From Comamonas sp. (GTDB taxonomy: Bacteria; Pseudomonadota; Gammaproteobacteria; Burkholderiales; Burkholderiaceae_C): 50,733 nt of DNA. Below, one piece after another: positions 44,097 through 50,733 of this stretch (its first letter is position 1; every line of letters begins with the position of its first letter). The position numbers were made by a program, and so were the translations under genes. The stretch lies in NCBI GenBank assembly GCA_028690035.1, contig JAQVCA010000013.1, positions 1 to 50,733 on the forward strand, written 5' to 3'. The notes under the pieces are model-generated. The model was not told the DNA's origin, did not search any database, and saw nothing but the letters and a program-made list of their open reading frames with translations.

Positions 44097-44422
44097 TTTT
44101 CCACAGCTTTGTCCAGATCAGAAGTGGATAACTCAAGCGCTGCTTGGTGTTGCGCTCTGACGGTCGCTGGATGGGGTGGGGTACGCAAAATCCTGTGGAA
44201 ATTGATTAAAAAATAAGCATATTGTAGAAAATCAATAAAAATCAAATGCTTGTATGACTTGTTCTGCAGCTTGCGCAAACTTATGCACAAGCTTGTGCAG
44301 TTGGAATGGGTACAACGTTTGGCGATGGCAGGGGGCTTGATTAAAAATGAGGCAAAAATATTTTTATCAACAAAAACAATTACTTAACTTATTTTCTGGC
44401 AAGTTGTTCAGGCTTTTCCACA
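44097..44422. other. oriC-like cluster of DnaA boxes with an AT-rich unwinding-type region
   Basis: The 602-bp gap 43928-44529 has no gene. It contains three exact matches to the DnaA box TTWTNCACA: TTTTCCACA at 44097-44105, TTATGCACA at 44281-44289 and TTTTCCACA at 44414-44422. Three boxes have one mismatch: TTATCCACT (44123-44131, minus), ATTTCCACA (44194-44202, minus) and TTATCAACA (44364-44372). A 50-bp AT-rich stretch (about 44200-44250) lies between box groups, with another at 44341-44396. Fewer than 0.1 exact matches are expected by chance in 600 bp at even base composition (more in AT-rich sequence). It could be the chromosomal origin, a DnaA-titration site, or DnaA control of gshA. 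dnaA is not adjacent. Confidence 0.55.
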
Positions 44423-44529
44423 CAGTTGTACGTGTTTTGCGGGGATAAATCGCGAGGCCCTGCTGGCGCCAACCCTGTGCGCGGCGTGGTAACTTCGCCC
44501 CCCTGTTTGCAACTCTTTCTTTATAGCGC

Positions 44530-46059
44530 ATGACTGTGACGGCCCCCAGTTTCGAGATTCCGACGGCCCAGCGCCTGGCAGGTATTCGCCGTGGCATTGA
44601 AAAAGAGGGCCTGCGGGTCCAGCCCCATGGGGCGCTGGCTTTGACCCCGCACCCCCAGGCATTGGGCTCGGCGCTGACCCACCCCCTCATCACCACCGAC
44701 TACAGCGAATCGCAGCTGGAGCTGATCACCGGCGCCCATCTGGGGGTGCAGGAATGCCTCGACGAGCTGCAGGCCGTACACCAGTACGTGTACCGCAGCC
44801 TGCAGGCGCAGGGCGAAGAAATGATGTGGGCCGCCAGCATGCCGTGCGCGCTGCCCACCGACGAGACCATCCCCCTGGGGCGCTACGGCCACTCGCACGT
44901 GGGGCGCTCCAAAAGCATCTACCGCATGGGCCTGGGCCACCGCTATGGGCGGCGCATGCAGACCATCTCAGGCATCCACTACAACTGGTCGCTGCCCGAT
45001 GTCAGCAGCGCGCAATACTTTGCCCTGATCCGCAACTTCCGCCGCCACGCCTTTGTGCTGCTGTACCTGTTTGGTGCCTCGCCCACGCTGTGCCCCTGCT
45101 TTGTGGAAGGGCGCACGCACGAGCTGCAGCCGCTGGGCAGCGAAGGCCAGGCGCTGTACCTGCCGCACGCCACCTCGCTGCGCATGGGCCGCCTGGGCTA
45201 CCAAAGCGACGCGCAGGCCAGCATCAACGCCAGCTACAACGATCTGGATGGCTACGCCAACTCGCTGCACGCCGCGCTCACCCAGCCGTATCCGGCCTAC
45301 GAGCAACTGGGCGTGCGCAACCCCGGCGGCGACTACAACCAGCTGGGCACCAGCCTGCTGCAGATCGAAAACGAGTTCTACAGCACCATCCGCCCCAAGC
45401 GCACCACCGCGCGCGGCGAGCGCCCGCTGCACGCGCTGCGCGAGCGCGGCGTCGAATACGTCGAAGTGCGCCTCATGGACATCAACCCCTTTGAGCCCGT
45501 GGGCATCAGCGCCGCCACCATGCGCATGCTGGACGTGTTCTTGCTGCACTGCCTGCTCAGCGACAGCCCGCCCGACACGCCGCAAGAAATCGAAGCGCTC
45601 AAACACAACCAGCAACTGACTGCCGAGCGCGGGCGCGAGCCGGGCTTGTACCTGCAGCGCGGCAACGAGCAGGTGCTGCTCACCACCTGGGCGCACGAGA
45701 TCCTGCAGCAATGCCAGCCCCTGGCCGCTGCACTCGATGCCACACACCAGACCGACGGCTACAGCAACGCACTGCAAGCGGCGCAGGACGTACTGGAGCA
45801 CCCCGAGCTCACGCCCTCGGCGCGCGTGCTGCAGGCCACGCAGGCGCATGGCAACAGCTTCAAAGAGTTTGGCCTGCAGCAGACGCGCGCCTCTTATAAA
45901 GAAGTGCTGCGCCAACCGTTCAGCAAAGCCTTGCAAAACAAATTTGCGCAGCTGAGCCGCACCTCGGTGCTGGCGCAGCAAGAAATCGAAAAGCGCGACA
46001 GCGGCAGCAGCTTTGAAGAATGGCGCCTGCGCTATATGGACCCAGCCAATCTTTCTTAA
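44530..46059 (+). CDS. gshA: Glutamate-cysteine ligase (proteobacterial type)
   Basis: 509 aa. First step of glutathione synthesis. Family motifs: RRGIEKEGLRVQPHGALAL, TTDYSESQLELITGAH, YGHSHVGRSKSIYRMGLGHR, YGRRMQTISGIHYNWSLPD, ASYNDLDGYANSLHAAL and VEYVEVRLMDINPFEPVGIS. Length matches E. coli GshA (about 518 aa). It is downstream of the DnaA-box region. The TAA at 46057-46059 is directly followed by a palindromic element. Confidence 0.97.
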   Translation: MTVTAPSFEIPTAQRLAGIRRGIEKEGLRVQPHGALALTPHPQALGSALTHPLITTDYSESQLELITGAHLGVQECLDELQAVHQYVYRSLQAQGEEMMWAASMPCALPTDETIPLGRYGHSHVGRSKSIYRMGLGHRYGRRMQTISGIHYNWSLPDVSSAQYFALIRNFRRHAFVLLYLFGASPTLCPCFVEGRTHELQPLGSEGQALYLPHATSLRMGRLGYQSDAQASINASYNDLDGYANSLHAALTQPYPAYEQLGVRNPGGDYNQLGTSLLQIENEFYSTIRPKRTTARGERPLHALRERGVEYVEVRLMDINPFEPVGISAATMRMLDVFLLHCLLSDSPPDTPQEIEALKHNQQLTAERGREPGLYLQRGNEQVLLTTWAHEILQQCQPLAAALDATHQTDGYSNALQAAQDVLEHPELTPSARVLQATQAHGNSFKEFGLQQTRASYKEVLRQPFSKALQNKFAQLSRTSVLAQQEIEKRDSGSSFEEWRLRYMDPANLS

Positions 46060-46148
46060 AAAAGAAGCTGCTTGCGCTTACCAGCCAAGGGTTTCAGCGT
46101 GTTTTCATGCTGAAACCCTTGTTGCATCAGCGCAAGCAGCTCTTAAAA
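46060..46148. repeat. Nested palindromic element after gshA
   Basis: The perfect 13-bp outer stem AGCTGCTTGCGCT (46066-46078) pairs with AGCGCAAGCAGCT (46129-46141). The perfect 13-bp inner stem CAAGGGTTTCAGC (46086-46098) pairs with GCTGAAACCCTTG (46109-46121). It probably stops gshA transcription, although the next gene is co-directional. Confidence 0.88.
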
Positions 46149-46197
46149 ATAAGATTTCTGGCATTTTTTTGATTTTTTGATTGATTTGGGAGCCGCC

Positions 46198-47157
46198 ATG
46201 TCCGCCATCCAATGGTTTCCTGGGCACATGCACCTGACGCGCAAGCTCATTGAAGAGCGCGTCAAAGACATCGACGTTGTGATTGAAGTGCTCGATGCAC
46301 GCATCCCAGGCTCCAGCTTCAACCCGCTGCTGCAAGAACTCACCGGCCACAAGCCGCGCGTCAAACTGCTCAACAAGCAAGACGTGGCCGACCCGGCGCG
46401 CACCCAAGCCTGGCTCGATTGGTACAACGCCCAGCCACAAACCCTGGCCATTGCCATGGACGCTTCCGAGATCGCCCCGGCGCGGCGCCTCATTCCGCTG
46501 TGCCGCCAGCTCGCGCCGCAGCGCGGCGGCATGGCCAAGCCCATGCGCGTGCTCATTTGCGGCGTGCCCAATGTGGGCAAGTCCACCCTCATCAACACCA
46601 TGACCGGCAAAAAGCAGGCCAAAGCCGCCGACGAAGCGGGCGTGACCAAGGACGAGCAGCGCATCGTGCTGGACGACGACTTTTACCTGTGGGACACCCC
46701 CGGCATGCTGTGGCCGCGCATCAGCATCACGCAAAGTGGCTTCAATCTGGCGGCCAGCGGCTCGGTCGGGCGCAATGCCTACGACGAAGAGCTGGTGGCC
46801 CTCGAATTGCTGCTGTATCTGCAACAGCACTACGGCGCAGAACTCAAGGCCCGCTACAAGCTGGACCAGAGCCTGCAAGAAATCGCCGCCCTGCACGACG
46901 ACGAGCTGCTGGAGCTGATCGCGCGCAAGCGCGGCGCCGTCATGAGCGGCGGGCGCGTGAACCTGCAAAAAGCCGCCGAGCTGGTCATCACCGACTACCG
47001 CACCCACGTGCTGGGCCGCATCACTCTGGAGACCCCCGAGGAATTTGCCCTCTGGGCCGAGCAAGCCGCCAAGGAAGATGCCGAACGTCTGGCGCGCAAA
47101 GAAGCGCAAGCCAAAGAACGCAAGAAAAAGAAACTGCAACGCCAACGCATGCGCTGA
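46198..47157 (+). CDS. rbgA: RbgA/YlqF-like circularly permuted ribosome-assembly GTPase
   Basis: 319 aa. IQWFPGHMHLTRKLIEER and VIEVLDARIPGSSFNP start the family core. The GTPase motifs come in permuted order: G4 LLNKQDVAD, then G1 CGVPNVGKSTLIN, then G3 WDTPGMLWP. It acts in large-subunit assembly. A basic C-terminal helix (KEAQAKERKKKKLQRQRMR) probably contacts rRNA. GGGAG lies before ATG 46198; an earlier in-frame start adds only seven residues. Confidence 0.93.
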   Translation: MSAIQWFPGHMHLTRKLIEERVKDIDVVIEVLDARIPGSSFNPLLQELTGHKPRVKLLNKQDVADPARTQAWLDWYNAQPQTLAIAMDASEIAPARRLIPLCRQLAPQRGGMAKPMRVLICGVPNVGKSTLINTMTGKKQAKAADEAGVTKDEQRIVLDDDFYLWDTPGMLWPRISITQSGFNLAASGSVGRNAYDEELVALELLLYLQQHYGAELKARYKLDQSLQEIAALHDDELLELIARKRGAVMSGGRVNLQKAAELVITDYRTHVLGRITLETPEEFALWAEQAAKEDAERLARKEAQAKERKKKKLQRQRMR

Positions 47158-47273
47158 CCGCTGGCGCGATACTGCACGGCGCAGCGGCCCACTTGGGTTG
47201 ATAATTCCCGGCTGCATTCGGGCGCGCAGCTACAGGCTTGCGCTTTCTTTTTTTTGTTCAGCAAGTAAAGACG

Positions 47274-48827
47274 ATGAGCACTTCCATCCGCCAGCAAGAC
47301 CTGATCGACTCCATTGCAGCCGCGCTGCAGTACATCAGCTACTACCACCCCGCTGACTACATCCAGCATCTGGCCCGCGCCTACGAGCGCGAGCAAAGCC
47401 CTGCGGCCAAGGATGCGATGGCGCAAATCCTGACCAATTCCAAAATGGCCGCCTACGGCCACCGCCCGATTTGCCAGGACACCGGCATCGTCAACGTGTT
47501 CCTGAAAGTGGGCATGGACGTGAAGTGGGAAGGCTTCACCATGGGCCTGGAAGATGCCATCAACGAAGGCGTGCGCCGTGGCTACAACCACCCCGACAAC
47601 ACCCTGCGCGCCAGCGTGGTGGACGACCCGCACTTTGCACGCAAGAACACCAAGGACAACACCCCCGCCGTCATCAACGTGCAAATCGTGCCCGGTGACA
47701 AGCTGGATGTGACCGTCGCAGCCAAAGGCGGCGGCTCGGAAAACAAATCCAAGATGGTCATGATGAACCCCAGCGACAACCTGGTCGAGTGGGTGCTCAA
47801 AACCGTGCCCACCATGGGTGCAGGCTGGTGCCCGCCCGGCATGTTGGGCATCGGCATTGGCGGCACTGCTGAAAAAGCCGTGCTGCTGGCCAAAGAAAGC
47901 CTGATGGAAGACCTCAACATGTACGAGCTGCAAGCCAAAGCGGCACGCGGCGAAAAGCTCGACCAAGTCGAAGAGCTGCGCCTGGAGCTGTACGAAAAGG
48001 TCAACGCCCTGGGCATTGGCGCGCAGGGCCTGGGGGGCCTGGCCACCGTGCTGGACATCAAGATCAAGATGTACCCCACGCACGCAGCCAGCAAGCCCGT
48101 GGCCATGATTCCGAACTGCGCCGCCACGCGCCACGCGCACTTCGTCATGGATGGCTCCGGCCCCGTCTTCCTGGAAGCACCCAGCCTGGACCTGTGGCCC
48201 AAGGTCGATTGGACGCCCAACACCGAAACCAGCAAGCGCGTCGATCTGAACACCCTGACCAAGGAAGAAGTCGCCAGCTGGAAGCCCGGCCAAACCCTGC
48301 TTTTGAACGGCAAGATGCTCACCGGTCGCGATGCCGCGCACAAGCGCATCCAAGACATGCTGGCCAAGGGCGAAAAACTGCCCGTGGACTTCACCAACCG
48401 CGTGATCTACTACGTCGGCCCCGTCGATGCCGTGCGCGATGAAGCCGTTGGCCCCGCAGGCCCCACCACCGCCACGCGCATGGACAAGTTCACCGACATG
48501 ATGCTGGAGCAAACCGGCCTCATCGCCATGATCGGCAAGGCCGAGCGCGGCCCCGTGGCCATCGAATCCATCAAAAACCACAAGAGCGCCTACCTGATGG
48601 CCGTGGGCGGCGCCGCCTACCTGGTCTCCAAAGCCATCAAGCACGCCAAAGTGGTTGGCTTTGAAGACCTGGGCATGGAAGCCATCTACGAGTTTGACGT
48701 GGTCGATATGCCCGTCACCGTGGCCGTCGATGCGGGTGGCACCAGCGCCCACATCACTGGCCCCGCTGAGTGGCAAAAACGCATTGCCAGCGGCGAGTTC
48801 AAAGGCATCGCGGTCAAGGCTGAATAA
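47274..48827 (+). CDS. fumA: Fumarate hydratase, class I (iron-sulphur)
   Basis: 517 aa. It reversibly hydrates fumarate to malate in the TCA cycle, using an oxygen-sensitive 4Fe-4S cluster. Cluster cysteines are visible in RPICQDTGIVNVFLKVG, PNCAATRHAHFVMDG and GAGWCPPGMLGIGIGG. The beta part (GQTLLLNGKMLTGRDAAHKR, GPTTATRMDKFTDMML) is fused in the same chain. Length agrees with E. coli FumA/FumB. ATG 47274 is chosen over the in-frame upstream start at 47238. A strong terminator follows 28 bp downstream. Confidence 0.96.
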   Translation: MSTSIRQQDLIDSIAAALQYISYYHPADYIQHLARAYEREQSPAAKDAMAQILTNSKMAAYGHRPICQDTGIVNVFLKVGMDVKWEGFTMGLEDAINEGVRRGYNHPDNTLRASVVDDPHFARKNTKDNTPAVINVQIVPGDKLDVTVAAKGGGSENKSKMVMMNPSDNLVEWVLKTVPTMGAGWCPPGMLGIGIGGTAEKAVLLAKESLMEDLNMYELQAKAARGEKLDQVEELRLELYEKVNALGIGAQGLGGLATVLDIKIKMYPTHAASKPVAMIPNCAATRHAHFVMDGSGPVFLEAPSLDLWPKVDWTPNTETSKRVDLNTLTKEEVASWKPGQTLLLNGKMLTGRDAAHKRIQDMLAKGEKLPVDFTNRVIYYVGPVDAVRDEAVGPAGPTTATRMDKFTDMMLEQTGLIAMIGKAERGPVAIESIKNHKSAYLMAVGGAAYLVSKAIKHAKVVGFEDLGMEAIYEFDVVDMPVTVAVDAGGTSAHITGPAEWQKRIASGEFKGIAVKAE

Positions 48828-48854
48828 ACGATTTACTGCGGCGCTTGGCGCTTG

Positions 48855-48883
48855 AAAAAAACCGCCTTCGGGCGGTTTTTTTT
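48855..48883. terminator. Bidirectional terminator between fumA and intI
   Basis: The stem ACCGCC-TTCG-GGCGGT (48861-48876) with a UUCG tetraloop is flanked by A7 on the left and T8 on the right. It can end the fumarase transcript and the convergent intI transcript. Confidence 0.93.
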
Positions 48884-48910
48884 GGAGTGCTTGGCTCTCT
48901 ATGCCCGTGC

Positions 48911-49927
48911 TTACAGCGCATCGAGCGGACTCAGAATGCCGCGCCCGCCTTTGTTGAGGACATGGGTGTAAATCATGGTGGTACTGACATCGGCATGCCC
49001 CAGCAGCTCTTGCACCGTGCGAATGTCGTAGCCCGCTTGCAGCAAATGCGTGGCAAACGAATGGCGCAGCACATGGGGGCTAACAGGCTTGGCAATCTGC
49101 GTGCGCCGTGCCGCCTCGCGCACGGCGCGCTGTACCGATTCCGGGTACACATGGTGGCGCCGCTCCAGCAGCTCGCCCGTGCGGGCATCGGGGCGTGGAT
49201 CGACCGCACGCACCGGCGAGGGAAACACCCACTGCCAGGCCCAGCTCTGGTCGGCCTGGGGATATTTGGCAGCCAACGCATGCGGCAGATACACACGCCC
49301 CAAACCAGCAGCCAAGTCTTTCTCGTGCAGGAGGCGGGCTTTTTGCAATTGCGCCTGCAGCGGAGCCATCAAATTCTCGGGCAGCACCGTCACCCGGTCT
49401 TTGTTGCCCTTGCCCTCACGCACCACGATTTCGCGGCGGGCAAACTCCACGTCTTTCACGCGCAGGCGCAGCGCCTCGAGTAAGCGCATACCCGTGCCAT
49501 AGAGCAACTGCGCAATCAGGCCCGTGGTGCCATCCATATGCAGCAGCAGCTCACGCACCTCGGTGGGGGTGAGCACCACGGGCAAACGTTTGGGTCTTTT
49601 GGCTTGCACCACCTCATTGAGCCAAGGTAAATCTATTTCCAGCACCTGCTTGTACAAATACAGCAATGCCGCCTTGGCCTGGTTTTGCGTGGAGGCAGAA
49701 ACATGGCGCTCCACGGCCAAATGGCTTAAAAAAGCCTCGACTTCGACAGCACCCATATCGCGCGGATGGCGCTTGCCGTGGAACAAGATAAAGCGCCGTG
49801 CCCAATCGATATACGCCTCTTCGGTGCGAATGCTGTAATGCCGCGTACGCAAGTGAATACGCATACGCTCCAGCAGTTTGGGCGGACGCGGAATCTCGGC
49901 GTTTGGGTCGCAAGCAGGCATAGTCAT
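48911..49927 (-). CDS. intI: Integron integrase
   Basis: 338 aa tyrosine recombinase. The N-terminal SAM-like domain (LRTRHYSIRTEEAYIDWARR) precedes the catalytic domain with Arg148 (YGTGMRLLEALRLRVKD), Lys173 (EGKGNKDR), His285 and Arg288 (SPHVLRHSFATHLL), His311 (LLGHADVSTT) and nucleophile Tyr320 (MIYTHVLNKG). The insert at about 212-240 (YLPHALAAKYPQADQSWAWQ) is the alpha-helix domain unique to IntI, needed to bind folded attC. Transcription is away from the cassettes, as in integrons. All catalytic residues are present, so it looks active. It excises and inserts promoterless cassettes at attI. Confidence 0.96.
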   Translation of the reverse strand: MTMPACDPNAEIPRPPKLLERMRIHLRTRHYSIRTEEAYIDWARRFILFHGKRHPRDMGAVEVEAFLSHLAVERHVSASTQNQAKAALLYLYKQVLEIDLPWLNEVVQAKRPKRLPVVLTPTEVRELLLHMDGTTGLIAQLLYGTGMRLLEALRLRVKDVEFARREIVVREGKGNKDRVTVLPENLMAPLQAQLQKARLLHEKDLAAGLGRVYLPHALAAKYPQADQSWAWQWVFPSPVRAVDPRPDARTGELLERRHHVYPESVQRAVREAARRTQIAKPVSPHVLRHSFATHLLQAGYDIRTVQELLGHADVSTTMIYTHVLNKGGRGILSPLDAL

Positions 49928-50076
49928 CCAAAAAATTTTAGGCTTGTCTAAACGGTAGACTATTGGAGTTTTCCAGTGTGTGAGGTAGGATGACTGCGGT
50001 TTTATCGGACTGACTTCTCGTGTAGAGTTGTCGTCTAATTCTAGTTAGCACCACTGAAAACCCATTTATTTCGCCC
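49928..50076. other. intI 5' region with putative attI
   Basis: The 149-bp gap between intI and the first cassette ORF. The best core-site candidate is GTTAGCA at 50044-50050, an imperfect match to GTTRRRY (last two positions differ). The real attI boundaries cannot be read without a reference. The intI promoter and a cassette promoter are expected here, but I do not see a clear one, nor an SOS box of CTGT-N8-ACAG form. Confidence 0.5.
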
Positions 50077-50367
50077 ATGCTTATTCAAACGGTATTCAAT
50101 TTCTCAAGCGTTGTTCAGCGCTTGGTTTGCCGTTTCTCCGGGCTTCGCTTGGTGGCGTTACGCTGGTTTGTGGTCTTTTTGGCCTCTGGCCCTTGTGCAG
50201 CAAGCGCAAGAAGCTATCGTTTTTGTAGTTCTGTGCCGCCTCGGTGGCACCGTGTTTTTTCGCAGTTCGTGCCCGTCGCCAAATCCAAATTATCCGTTTT
50301 GGTTTCTGGCTCTAACATTTCGGTCAAGCCGACCCGCCTTTGGCGGTCGGCTTACCTTGCCCGTTAG
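50077..50367 (+). CDS. First integron cassette, hypothetical ORF read through attC
   Basis: 96 aa, MLIQTVFNFSSVVQRLVCRF, ending ...SNISVKPTRLWRSAYLAR at a TAG inside the attC R' site. Its C-terminus is encoded by the attC arm, as in many cassette ORFs. I recognise no domain. A second overlapping frame from 50111 is open through the whole cassette into the next gene, so which frame (if any) is translated is unclear. No convincing ribosome-binding site precedes the ATG. Confidence 0.45.
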   Translation: MLIQTVFNFSSVVQRLVCRFSGLRLVALRWFVVFLASGPCAASARSYRFCSSVPPRWHRVFSQFVPVAKSKLSVLVSGSNISVKPTRLWRSAYLAR

Positions 50368-50369
50368 GC
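50310..50369 (+). other. attC site of cassette 1
   Basis: 60 bp. R'' CTCTAAC (50310-50316) and R' GTTAGGC (50363-50369, exact GTTRRRY) are complementary at the core (CTAAC/GTTAG). Between them are AAGCCGACC (50326-50334) and its complement GGTCGGCTT (50345-50353). GGT (50322-50324) and ACC (50354-50356) extend the stem and leave a single unpaired C, typical of the extrahelical bases that set strand choice. The sequence is close to the short VCR-like attC class. Confidence 0.92.
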
Positions 50370-50374
50370 CAATC

Positions 50375-50605
50375 ATGAATAATAATTTTCCATTGATACT
50401 CACATTAATTGGAGCACTCATCGCTTTAATTCCAGCAAAAATTCTTCTTCGATTTGACAGGCAATCAGGCTACAGGCTGTACAAAAGTGCACCCAATGAG
50501 GAAATTGGGTTAAAGCGAGCGAAACTTTTCTATAGAATTTTTGGTGCAATCTTAGCTATTGCTCCTTGGATACTTTTCCATTTTTTCTACAAAACAGGCA
50601 CCTAA
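50375..50605 (+). CDS. Second integron cassette, small membrane protein
   Basis: 76 aa. Two hydrophobic helices, FPLILTLIGALIALIPAKIL and RIFGAILAIAPWILFHFFY, flank a charged loop (SAPNEEIGLKRAKLF). The ATG is 5 bp after the attC of cassette 1, a normal position for a cassette gene. Base composition is far more AT-rich than the host core, which points to foreign origin. The stop TAA is inside the putative R'' of its own attC (50600-50606). I recognise no family. Confidence 0.7.
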   Translation: MNNNFPLILTLIGALIALIPAKILLRFDRQSGYRLYKSAPNEEIGLKRAKLFYRIFGAILAIAPWILFHFFYKTGT

Positions 50606-50606
50606 C
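50600..50606 (+). other. R'' half-site of a truncated second attC
   Basis: ACCTAAC is an exact match to RYYYAAC and overlaps the stop of the second cassette ORF, as R'' sites often do. No GTTRRRY follows up to the end of the window, and the attC arms are missing; an IS end begins about 2 bp later. Confidence 0.5.
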
Positions 50607-50608
50607 CC

Positions 50609-50733
50609 CATCCCATTACACACAAGTCCCCGCCTCGCCAAACTCCCTGGCGTAGCGGGCACCCTCGACAAAGATGGCTACCTCCTGCAAGCCTAGCCAT
50701 AGCGTCTTGGCCCCGGGCTCACCATCGCCCTTT
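50609..50733 (-). mobile_element. End of an IS4-family (IS50-group) element, runs off the window
   Basis: The terminal 19 bp at 50609-50627 (CATCCCATTACACACAAGT) resemble the IS50 end CTGACTCTTATACACAAGT, with 11 of the last 12 positions identical. The transposase stop lies within it. The 9 bp just outside (50600-50608) would be one copy of a target duplication; the other copy is beyond the window. Confidence 0.65.
50616..50732 (-). CDS. IS4-family transposase, C-terminal fragment at the window edge
   Basis: Minus-strand reading gives KGDGEPGAKTLWLGLQEVAI, then FVEGARYAREFGEAGTCV and a TAA at 50618-50616. The block GDGEPGxKTLWLGLQ is characteristic of the C-terminal end of IS4/IS50-type DDE transposases. 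Only 38 residues are visible, so completeness of the rest is unknown. It is partial because the window ends. Confidence 0.75.
   Translation of the reverse strand, partial: KGDGEPGAKTLWLGLQEVAIFVEGARYAREFGEAGTCV

Noticed and set aside
44530..50733. GC-skew switch at the DnaA-box gap
   Set aside because: Hand counts on sample lines gave inconsistent signs on both sides, so no skew claim is made; a full computation is needed.

Overview
The window looks like chromosome of a high-GC betaproteobacterium, most likely of the family Comamonadaceae (Acidovorax/Comamonas-like). This is judged from protein-level resemblance, from the neighbourhoods selD/mnmH, guaB-guaA and ribBX-ribH-nusB-ybgC-tolQRA, and from a family of palindromic elements with arms like AGCTGCTAGCGC that I associate with this group. 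No 16S gene or other definitive marker is present, so the assignment is an inference.

Left edge (1-3755): a decayed accessory patch. It holds the 3' end of an IS3-family transposase with an amber codon, an apparently intact hipBA toxin-antitoxin pair with two operator-like palindromes around a promoter, a wrecked 5' part of a BREX pglX methyltransferase, and a doubly deleted IS903-like element that keeps both 19-bp ends but has no target duplication. This reads as the remains of a defence island.

Core part 1 (3760-28988): a MASE3-like/PAS/GGDEF/EAL c-di-GMP protein; tRNA-Ser(GGA) with its terminator; an SPFH/NfeD pair; an Orn/Lys/Arg decarboxylase with a histone-H1-like tail; an exported ATP-dependent DNA ligase; a YigZ-family protein; an Lrp regulator; divergent selD and mnmH (selenium use in tRNA); a FimV-like membrane protein divergent from tex; lexA with an SOS box, divergent from an asparaginase; adk; a Bax-inhibitor-1-like membrane protein; a diguanylate cyclase with trmB and gluQ; an FlhG/MinD-like ATPase with a second diguanylate cyclase.

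Core part 2 (29116-48883): smpB divergent from ratA-rnfH; a DUF4124-like protein; guaB, a terminator/attenuator, guaA; a P2-type cation ATPase; and, on the minus strand, a tightly packed eight-gene run ribBX-ribH-nusB-aminotransferase-ybgC-tolQ-tolR-tolA without tolB-pal. A 2Fe-2S ferredoxin and gshA diverge from a 602-bp AT-rich gap that carries a cluster of DnaA boxes and looks like an origin or a DnaA-binding locus. gshA, an RbgA-like GTPase and class I fumarase follow.

Right edge (48884-50733): the start of a chromosomal integron. It has an integron integrase with the IntI-specific extra domain, a putative attI, a cassette ending in a well-formed 60-bp attC, and a second, AT-rich cassette whose attC seems to have been hit by an IS4/IS50-group element that runs off the window.

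Two themes cut across the genes. One is c-di-GMP signalling (three proteins). The other is a family of nested palindromes placed at gene ends, where they act as terminators or supply stop codons, and apparently also inserted in frame inside gluQ and tex.
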